Translations under genes and position numbers: made by a program | From: Bacteroidetes bacterium endosymbiont of Geopemphigus sp. | GTDB lineage: Bacteria > Bacteroidota > Bacteroidia > Flavobacteriales > Blattabacteriaceae | Assembly: GCF_002904345.1 (NCBI RefSeq) | Contig: NZ_PEIH01000003.1 | Coordinates: forward strand, 1 to 64,000 | Direction: 5' to 3' | DNA length: 64,000 bases | The notes under the pieces: generated by a model | What the model was told of the DNA's origin: nothing | The model's input: the letters and a program-made list of their open reading frames with translations, nothing else | Database searches by the model: none | Part shown: positions 28,595 through 36,200 of the stretch, one piece after another | How the letters are laid out: each line of letters opens with the position of its first letter | Numbering within the stretch: position 1 is the first letter of the stretch

Positions 28595-29135
28595 TTTAGG
28601 CTCTTTTTACTGCTGAATAATTTGAATTCCTGATGGAGTTACTTTATAATCCATTTTCCCATTTGTAAAGATAAGAAAGTACGGAAAATTCTACTTTTAC
28701 AAATTCGCCTGAACACTCAAAAGATAACGTATGGTAATTGTCAAAAATTACAAAACCGGTAGAGTTAAAGGTATATAGTTCATTTGGATTTCTGCCGAGT
28801 TTCGTGCCCTGGGGAAACCATTTTTCTATAAGCGCCTTTTGCTCTTGAGAACCTTGCTCCCCAAAAATTAAGCCTTTCGGTGAGGTACATTAATGATTAT
28901 TAAAACAATATACTTCCGTAGCTGGCGCTATAATAATCTAATAAAGCTTTCAAAGGTTCATCCAGCTTAATTAAAGTTTCTTTATTAACTAGACCCAGTC
29001 CGTTTTTTGAGTCAATTAGTATATATTTTTTAACCACCGCTTCTTGTTCGTGTTGTTCTGCCACACCTGGATTTTTTCATGTTTTTTAATCGTTGAATAT
29101 TTTTTACAAGCACTCAAAAGAAAACTTATTATCAT
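28595..29135 (-). pseudogene. Small lipoprotein of unknown function, frameshifted
   Basis: The start at 29135 gives MIISFLLSACKKYSTIKKHE, a lipoprotein signal with lipobox LLSAC. Further frames yield YILIDSKNGLGLVNKETLIK, then GEQGSQEQKALIEKWFPQGT and NELYTFNSTGFVIFDNYHTL. The pieces are collinear and belong to one gene of about 170 codons with two or more frameshifts. The family is not recognised. Confidence 0.5.
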
Positions 29136-29346
29136 AAACCCTATAGATAAAATCTTCTTATAAAAGAAATATGACGATGCAAGCTAAATGACAATGCAAG
29201 CTGCATTTAATAGATTTAATGTTAACTCTGAGGAGTTATTAAGCATACATAATACCACTTTGGTATATGATAACTTAAATAAATAATATTTATTGGATTA
29301 CGGCATGTAAAAATGTACCTTCGCCGCCGCAACAGATCTACCTACG

Positions 29347-30222
29347 ATGAACATACATGTGGAAAATACGCCATTACCTAATATTATAAAGTTCGTTTCT
29401 GATGAGATGCTTACTCAAGGAAGTTATGAGTTTGAGGATATAACCTCTGCCCGTGACTCTCCACTTTCAACGCAATTGCTTGAATACCATTTTGTTAAAA
29501 AAATATTTATCACTGCTAATTTTATTGCCCTAGAAAGGATAGAAAATTCTCATTGGGAATCGGATCTTATTGAGGAACTTAGAGGTATTATAGAACGCTA
29601 TCTTAGTAGTGGCCATACGGCAATTCTAAGTGAGAATTCCAAAAAAGAACCTGTATCGGTATATATTGAGCTTACACCTAATCCACAAGTTATCAAATTT
29701 ATAACCAATTATCCTTTGGTTTCCGAAATGCTTGAAATCAGAAATAAGAAGGATTCCTATCTATCTCCATTGGCTGAAGAGCTCTTCAGTTTCTCCTTTG
29801 TCAGGCAGTTATTTTTTATGGAAAATTATATTTCCGTTACTAAAGATAAAGATACGCCCTGGGATGACATATCTCTACAACTTAGAGATTATATCGCGAA
29901 ATATCTTCAACAGGATAAGCCCGTGGTTCACGATCTGATGTTAAAAGCTCGCCTTAATCAAAAACATAACGAATCTCGCTCAGCTATAGAAGAGGAAATA
30001 TTATCGATCTTAAAAGAATACGTAGAACCTATGGTAGCTCGGGACGGAGGTCATATTCAACTAATTTCTTTTGACCCTGCTCACAAAACAGCTAATATGT
30101 TGCTTCAGGGTGCCTGTAGTGATTGTCCTTCTTCTATGGTTACCCTTAAAGATGGCATAGAAAATTTATTGAAAAACATGCTGCCGGGTAAAGTAGAACA
30201 TGTGCAGGCACACAACGCTTAA
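29347..30222 (+). CDS. Nfu-type iron-sulfur cluster carrier protein
   Basis: The 291-residue protein has two tandem Nfu N-terminal (scaffold-N) domains, roughly 1-95 and 104-200, both starting from a TPLPNIIKFV / TPNPQVIKFI motif. A C-terminal NifU-like domain (about 213-288) follows with DGGHIQLI and GACSDCPSS, whose CxxC pair binds a 4Fe-4S cluster. It would transfer assembled clusters to target enzymes. The duplicated N-domain is, to my knowledge, common among Bacteroidota Nfu proteins. No other iron-sulfur assembly gene is in the window, though hemW and pyrD products are nearby users of redox cofactors. Confidence 0.9.
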   Translation: MNIHVENTPLPNIIKFVSDEMLTQGSYEFEDITSARDSPLSTQLLEYHFVKKIFITANFIALERIENSHWESDLIEELRGIIERYLSSGHTAILSENSKKEPVSVYIELTPNPQVIKFITNYPLVSEMLEIRNKKDSYLSPLAEELFSFSFVRQLFFMENYISVTKDKDTPWDDISLQLRDYIAKYLQQDKPVVHDLMLKARLNQKHNESRSAIEEEILSILKEYVEPMVARDGGHIQLISFDPAHKTANMLLQGACSDCPSSMVTLKDGIENLLKNMLPGKVEHVQAHNA

Positions 30223-30227
30223 ATTAT

Positions 30228-30491
30228 TTTATCTTGTTATCAAGATACATGTTCCTGTTAGTGATGTATAAATATTATATTCTATTAGAGGTGTACCATG
30301 ATTTATAGGATAGCCTGTAAACCACCACTTCGAACCGTCAGAGGGTGAGACGATCTTATCATTACGAACCTCAAGCAGGTAAATCCCGTTTTTATCCGGG
30401 CATTTATGTGGGGAGCGTTTCTGTCAAAGATCTTTATTGTTGTTAGATCCGAGACGATAATCAGCTCTGATATGCCTGCGCCAAATTTCAT
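30228..30491 (-). pseudogene. Frameshifted hypothetical fragment
   Basis: An ATG at 30491 opens a frame (MKFGAGISELIIVSDLTTIK) which must shift near 30400 to continue as CPDKNGIYLLEVRNDKIVSP and SDGSKWWFTGYPINHGTPLI up to a stop near 30228. The second part looks strongly protein-like. The family is not recognised. Confidence 0.4.
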
Positions 30492-30810
30492 TTAATTAAA
30501 TCCATCCCTTTGTATATATCATTATATAAAGGGATGGCAAAGTCAAGGTATTTATGAATTATCGATCGACCTATACACGTAGGAACGTTTCTTTGATCAT
30601 CTCAACTTATTAATAAACCTAAAAACATCATTAGAAAATGAAACCTTCCTTTTATTAATGAATATTTTAATAAAAATATCATTTATCGTTATTATAAATT
30701 TATAATCACCCCCTTTATTTGTAGCAAAAAATTGAGTAAATAAAAGAGTTTAAATTCCAGGATTTCTCATTTGCGCCAGCAAAAAATCTTTTTAGTTTGT
30801 TTAAAAAAAG
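30492..30810. other. AT-rich intergenic stretch
   Basis: Nothing recognisable; it is very AT-rich and leads into the greA promoter. Confidence 0.4.
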
Positions 30811-30818
30811 TATATTTG
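30811..30818 (+). promoter_or_regulatory. Bacteroidota -7 element (TATATTTG) of greA
   Basis: TATATTTG matches TAnnTTTG. It lies 69 bp before the greA start, leaving a leader of about 60 nt. Confidence 0.5.
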
Positions 30819-30887
30819 TTCAACAATCCTGAGCGGTTTAAGTACCTCGCTCTTGGGTTGTTTTTATTTATATAAAAACTCAACGCT

Positions 30888-31364
30888 ATGGCAAAAGCCC
30901 AATACGTTACCGGAGAAGGATTGAAAAAACTTCGTGAAGAACTCGAACAATTGGAGACTTTAGAGCGTCCTAAAATATCGCGGCAAATTGCCGAGGCTAG
31001 AGATAAAGGAGATCTCTCGGAGAATGCGGAATATGATGCTGCGAAAGAAGCTCAGGGACTTATGGAAATGCGTATTGCGCGTTTGAAGGAAAAAATTATT
31101 AACGCGCGTGTCATAGACAGCTCTCAGGTGGATCATTCCAAGGTTTCAATTCTCTCCACGGTTCAGATTAAAAATATCACGCACGGCTTAGATCAATCCT
31201 ATACGTTGGTACCTGAAAGCGAAGCGGATTTAAAAGCTGGAAAAATTTCTGTCAATACACCTATTGCTCAGGGATTGCTTGGAAAGAAAATTGGAGAAAC
31301 CGCCAGAATTGCTTTACCAAATGGTAATGAACTGGATTTAGAGGTGCTCAAGATAGATTTTTAG
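30888..31364 (+). CDS. greA: Transcription elongation factor GreA
   Basis: GreA rescues backtracked RNA polymerase by stimulating transcript cleavage. The 158-residue protein has the N-terminal coiled coil with ARDKGDLSENAEYDAAKEAQG, the conserved DLSENAEYDAAK tip whose acidic residues reach the polymerase active site, and the C-terminal FKBP-like part (TPIAQGLLGKKIGE). The next gene begins two bases after its stop, so the two form an operon. Confidence 0.97.
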   Translation: MAKAQYVTGEGLKKLREELEQLETLERPKISRQIAEARDKGDLSENAEYDAAKEAQGLMEMRIARLKEKIINARVIDSSQVDHSKVSILSTVQIKNITHGLDQSYTLVPESEADLKAGKISVNTPIAQGLLGKKIGETARIALPNGNELDLEVLKIDF

Positions 31365-31366
31365 CT

Positions 31367-31765
31367 ATGGCCTCGGTATTTACTAAAATCGTTCATGGTA
31401 AGATTTCTGCTTATAAAGTAGCTGAAGATGAGTCTCATTTAGCTTTTTTAGATATTGCCCCGATTAAAAAAGGCCATGTATTAGTCATTCCAAAAAAAGA
31501 AACAGATAAAATTTTTGATCTTTCCCCTAGTGAGTTTGCTGCTTTGATGAGTTTTTCTTATCAGGTAGCTAAGGTTCTTGAGAAGGTGATTCTTGCTCAT
31601 AGGGTGGGTGTGGCTGTGTTGGGTTTTGAGGTGCCTCACGCGCATATTCATCTGATACCTATAGATCAGGAATCAGATCTTGATTTTTCACGTCCAAGAA
31701 TCTCCATGAGCATAGAGGAATTTAAGCAGCTGGCTTCAGCTATTCAGAGAGCTTTTAGAAGCTGA
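31367..31765 (+). CDS. HIT family nucleotide-binding protein
   Basis: The 132-residue protein is a histidine-triad hydrolase or transferase acting on nucleotide phosphoramidates. It begins with the typical MASVFTKIVHGKISAYKVAEDE and ends with the triad motif HAHIHLIPI. The usual Gly/Glu-rich loop before the triad reads AVLGFEVPHAHIHLIP. Its stop abuts the stop of the convergent histidine kinase gene. The physiological substrate is unknown. Confidence 0.92.
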   Translation: MASVFTKIVHGKISAYKVAEDESHLAFLDIAPIKKGHVLVIPKKETDKIFDLSPSEFAALMSFSYQVAKVLEKVILAHRVGVAVLGFEVPHAHIHLIPIDQESDLDFSRPRISMSIEEFKQLASAIQRAFRS

Positions 31766-32950
31766 CTACGCAAGATTTTTTCTAAGTGAAATTTTTATCG
31801 TTGTTCCCTTATTCCTTTCTGAGTGCATTACGAATATCTTTCCTTTGTGAGATTTTTTGATAATGCGTTTGGCCAGAGAAAGCCCTAGACCCCAGCCTCT
31901 TTTTTTTGTTGAAAAACCGGTATAGAATATTTTCTTAAATAACCAGGGCGGGATGCCGCAACCTGTATCGGTAATACTAATATCCACCGTATTTTTGTTT
32001 TCCTTAATTCTAACGCTTATATTTTCCTTTCCATAAGGACTAGTTAAGAGTTGTATCCATTTTTTTTCTATAGCGAATGCCGAATTCTTGATGAGATTGT
32101 CGATTACCCAGCTGTAAAGTATTTTGTTGATTGGAAGTAATATAGACTCGCTGCTGCTTTGAAAGTTAATTTGGATACTTTTTGAAATTCGTCCTTGTAA
32201 ATATTCACAGTTTTGTCTGGTTATACTTACTATATCTTCCAAGGAAAACTCCGTTTTAGATCCCAGTTTTGAAAAACGTTCAGCGATCTGCTTGAGACGT
32301 TCGGTGTCTTTTTCTAATTCCTGAATTACTAAAGGGTCGGTATTTTCAATTTTTAGCAATTCTATCCAGGCGATAAGTGAGGTGAGTGGTGTGCCGATTT
32401 GATGAGCGGTTTCTTTGGCCATAGCCGCCCAAAGGCAGTTTTGCTCAGAGCTTTTTAATGAACATAAATACCAATAACTATAAATACTAATGAGAATCAG
32501 TATGAAAATCAATATGGCAGGATATAATTTGAGCTGTTCAAGAAAAGCAGAATGCTCGTAGTAGACATACCTGTCTCCTTCTATAGCGATGGGTTTGTAG
32601 AGCGATTGCATACGATGAAGCGTCTTTGGAAGGTTCTTTCGATTTACTTTGAAGGAGGGTATATTTCTCGATAACATCAAATTTTTATTTTTATCCACCA
32701 CTACAACCGGAATGAAGTGGTTAGAAATGATGATATCAAAAACAAAAGAATGCGCCTTTGGTAACATATCCGTATCGGAGTTGATAAATAACTCCAAAGC
32801 TCTCGCATAGATTTTTACGTTTTCTTTTTCTTCCATGCGTAATTTCTCCACTAAATGCTTGGAAGTAAATATGATGATCACTACAATGAGAAAGGCAATG
32901 AAAAATCCTGCCCAGCGATTATACGATTTAGGTATAGAAAAAGCTTCCAT
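31766..32950 (-). CDS. Sensor histidine kinase
   Basis: The 394-residue membrane kinase has transmembrane segments at about 14-31 and 143-161 enclosing a periplasmic domain of roughly 110 residues. The H-box is AMAKETAHQIGTPLTSLIAW, the N-box NLIKNSAFAIE, and the ATP-binding motifs DTGCGIP and GWGLGLSLAKRI follow. The catalytic domain is complete. No response regulator gene is adjacent, so it is an orphan within this window. The HQIGTPL type of H-box is, as far as I recall, common among Bacteroidota kinases. Confidence 0.9.
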   Translation of the reverse strand: MEAFSIPKSYNRWAGFFIAFLIVVIIIFTSKHLVEKLRMEEKENVKIYARALELFINSDTDMLPKAHSFVFDIIISNHFIPVVVVDKNKNLMLSRNIPSFKVNRKNLPKTLHRMQSLYKPIAIEGDRYVYYEHSAFLEQLKLYPAILIFILILISIYSYWYLCSLKSSEQNCLWAAMAKETAHQIGTPLTSLIAWIELLKIENTDPLVIQELEKDTERLKQIAERFSKLGSKTEFSLEDIVSITRQNCEYLQGRISKSIQINFQSSSESILLPINKILYSWVIDNLIKNSAFAIEKKWIQLLTSPYGKENISVRIKENKNTVDISITDTGCGIPPWLFKKIFYTGFSTKKRGWGLGLSLAKRIIKKSHKGKIFVMHSERNKGTTIKISLRKNLA

Positions 32951-33023
32951 AATGATAAAAATAAAGTCTTCGCTTATTGCGTATTACCTATCTGGTAATA
33001 GGATAGCCTTCTTTAAGAAAGGA

Positions 33024-33806
33024 CTAATTATATTTTTTAATAGTCCCTTTACTGAATCTTGCTAAAAGAGCAAGACCTTTAAGGGTGTGAAGTTTATCGA
33101 TTTGATGAATTTTTTTTGTTAAAGGCTCATACAGGTGAGCCATGCCACCTGTGGCAATGACATGACATTTTTCTCCAAGTTCTGAATTAATGCGCTCAAT
33201 CAATCCCTCTACCATACTAAGATAACCATGAATCATACCACTTTGGATACAAATTTCTGTATGTAAACCTAATACATGGGCCGGCTTTTTAAGTTCTACG
33301 CCCGATAGGTTAGCTGTATCTTGTATCAGAGAACCAAGCGAGCTATTGACGCCCGGTGCTATGATGACGCCTTTGAATTGTGCATTACTATCTACACAAG
33401 TTAAGCTAAGAGCTGTTCCAAAATCTACTATAAGAGAGGTTTTATTATAGAGTTTATAGGCTGCAACGGCATTAGCGTATAAATCAGTTCCCAGCTGATG
33501 GGAATAATGTCTTACAGGTGATTCCGAGTATCTGTTCACTACCAATGGAGTAAAATTATGCATAGAGGTCAATGAATTACTTATAAAGTCCGTCAAAGCA
33601 GGCACTACAGAACCTATAACAATGGCTTTGATCTTTTTCCAGTCGATGCCATAGCGACGATAGAGACTCTCGAAAAGAATAGCGTATTCATCAGAGCTTC
33701 GAGAAGTTTTGCTGTTGATAATCCAAGAGTTTTGACACTCAAGACTCTCATCTTCAAAAACTCCAAATCGCAAGCTGGAATTTCCTATGTTAACTACCAA
33801 GAGCAT
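33024..33806 (-). CDS. coaX: Type III pantothenate kinase
   Basis: The enzyme phosphorylates pantothenate in the first step of coenzyme A synthesis. The frame can be read from a TTG at 33830, but the ATG at 33806 gives the family start MLLVVNIGNSSLRFGVFE and 260 residues. In this first motif, normally DxGNT, Asp6 is replaced by Asn and Thr by Ser. The second motif IVDFGTALSLTCVD, with the proposed catalytic Asp, and PGVNSSLGSL with the downstream ATGGMAHL are retained. It lies upstream of the histidine kinase on the same strand. Confidence 0.9.
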   Translation of the reverse strand: MLLVVNIGNSSLRFGVFEDESLECQNSWIINSKTSRSSDEYAILFESLYRRYGIDWKKIKAIVIGSVVPALTDFISNSLTSMHNFTPLVVNRYSESPVRHYSHQLGTDLYANAVAAYKLYNKTSLIVDFGTALSLTCVDSNAQFKGVIIAPGVNSSLGSLIQDTANLSGVELKKPAHVLGLHTEICIQSGMIHGYLSMVEGLIERINSELGEKCHVIATGGMAHLYEPLTKKIHQIDKLHTLKGLALLARFSKGTIKKYN

Positions 33807-33845
33807 AGACAATATGGATAAGGTAGCCAAATTAAGCGTTTATTA

Positions 33846-34354
33846 AGATCCAGACCAAATATTGTCCTTTTCATCAATATCCGCTAAACGCCTGTTTGCG
33901 TCAATGCGCAGGCTTTTGATGCGTTCTATGGAATAAGGCAGATAAAGCTCATAGTTTTTTTTGGTCCATCCCCAAGCATCCAGTGTAGTCCTTTTCAGAT
34001 TCGACTGTTCAATTAGGTTTTTCTCCTCGCATCATTCGAAGAGGAATATAATAAAGTTCAGCACTCCCCGTCTTTATATTCTACAGTGAAATCAATAGGC
34101 ATGGGAATCTCTTCTTTGTGTTGAAGGATCAATTTTCTTATTCTTTTGCCAATGTTTTTTTTCATCTTACAGATCTTTGGAAACTTTGTTAAAGTTGGCC
34201 TCTCCACTTTATTATGCGCGGAATTTTTTTGACGACTTGCAGATAAACTCTGAGGAGTTATTTGCTCATAAGCAGACAGAGTGTGGTTCCAAGCGTTTTT
34301 AAAAGCGTCATTGATCCTAGCCATGTATTCTGTGAGGATTTTCTCTTTATACAT
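33846..34354 (-). pseudogene. C-terminal remnant of an M1 family aminopeptidase
   Basis: From 34354 the minus strand reads to PMPIDFTVEYKDGEC, then in shifted frames YIPLRMMRGEK, DAWGWTKKNYELYLPYS, and IDANRRLADIDEKDNIW before a stop at about 33846. This order (MPID - YIPL-MRGEK - WxWT..Y - ID..RxADxD..N) is the C-terminal end of the long Bacteroidota M1 metallopeptidases. The HExxH catalytic domain was not found upstream within the window's readable pieces. The gene is dead. Confidence 0.65.
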
Positions 34355-35901
34355 AGTCGTAAATTGATTATAATCGGCTATATATTTACCGGGTGACTGT
34401 TTTTTTCAGAGAGATGGAATTTAAAGTTTTAATTTCTTATCCACCTGATTAGCTGTTCAGATCGCCTCATGCAAAGAATGTCCACATCGTACGTAGGTAA
34501 GAAACATCATAGTTCCCAGCAGCGCACTACTTTAGGGTCTATTTTCTATCTTTCTGTCTTCTATTTAGATAATGAGTAAGGTGCATCATGATATTAGTAG
34601 TACCTGAAATACCATTGTGTTGACAAACGGAATGCCCCGCGCCATGCATTTTTTATGAAGTCCTGTGGTAGAATCAAAATCGGGCATATTAAATACATCG
34701 AGTCGCTTTCGCTGAACGAGTTAGTCATCTTTAATAAAGGCAGGATGATGTTGTAAATCGATGCCGGAATCGGAAGCTTCATCAGTTTTTAGGTTCTTTG
34801 GGGTAAACCTTGAGCACAAAAAGTTAGCGGAACCATCCGGTCTTTCAAAATGAAAATAACCTTTTTTTCTGTCAAAATATGAATAATTTTCATCTGCGGT
34901 ATCTATCCATTGAAATTTAGGATACATCGGATTTTCATAGATTTTGATTTTGAGATTTTTGTCTTTATCGCTCATTCTGCAAAGCTAAATGAGCATTTAT
35001 GGAAATATAGGGTATAAATATTCCTTGTTCAGTTGATTGAACGGGTTCTTATATTAATTTTTTAAAGATTTCTTGATCTTTTATGGTTTCTTTTTTGCAT
35101 AATACCAGACGTTTATCTATTTTATTAAAAAAAAACCATTAGGTTTTTTTTTAATAACCCTTCCAATCTGGAAATTTTATTGCGCCAGGTTACAGGTTCT
35201 TCTTTAGTCTTTACTTTTAAATTATTAATAAAACTCTTTGGTATTTTTGAATCAAAAGTGGCGTCACTTTACCTTATAAAATCTTTTCCCTATGGTTTCC
35301 ATGGTCTTTTTAACTTCTCGGGGAGGATTTTTCATGAGCTCTTCTGCCACCTTGCTCTCAAAGAGACGTCCGTACATATTGTTATGTAGCAGGGGATAAT
35401 TTCCATTGCCAATTTCTTTTTCGGATGGGTTTTTTAATAAAGCTTCCTGCGAATTTTCTTTAGGAATTACAGGTTTTATCACCGGATCTAAGTTGTTGAT
35501 CATCTCTTGCATTAGTTTCTCTTCCATAGAAGCGATAAATCGTAAACTATTTCGCTCGACCTCTTTTTTGAGCTCTGAAAGGACATTTTTTACCTCTTTT
35601 ATGCTCAGACGATGCGTCATCCAATTTATTATAAAGAGCTCCTGTCCTTTACGCTCTATAAAGTTTGCTTGTCTTGTGTTGGAATTTTCTTAGCCGCCTT
35701 TAAAGCGACAGCCATCTGAATGACAACTTCCGTAGGATCTTTAGGGGTGAATTCATTACCACTCGCGTTCGGTTCTTTTTGATAGATCCTTTGCAAAATG
35801 CTTGGTAATCCGCCTACGCTTAAAGCTCTGTTTTTGGGTAGCTCATAAGATTTATCTTTAAAGATCTGAGATCTGATTGATTTCTTGTTGCAGTAAATCA
35901 C
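34355..35901 (-). pseudogene. Unidentified decayed coding region
   Basis: Four minus-strand pieces look protein-like: 35656-35901 (SVGGLPSILQRIYQ, DPTEVVIQMAVALKAAKK), 35264-35620 (KEVERNSLRFIASMEEKLMQ, YGRLFESKVAEELMKNPPRE), 34721-34975 (YPKFQWIDTADENYSYFDRK) and about 34550-34720 (DFDSTTGLHKKCMARGI, NTMVFQ). Stops and frameshifts separate them. They may be one or two genes. I cannot match them to a family or show that they belong to the M1 remnant downstream. Confidence 0.4.
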
Positions 35902-36200
35902 GCGCCTTTATGCTTTATATTTGATGTTTTGTCGTCTTATAATCTTTTAAACGAACGCTGCTAAGAACAACCTATCCGTTTTCTTCTTTTAATAATAAAA
36001 GGTCATCGGGAAGGCTATTTTTTATAAAATATGAGGAGTATTATTTCTTAATACAGTTAATATTTCTAATATAACTAAATTATTTATCATATAAAAATAT
36101 TATATTAACATAATATTATATTATAGATAAGTTTTACGAATTCGCTTAGCTTATGGTTTTCTTATAAATAAGCTAATTTCATGGTCAAGAATACAGCTTA

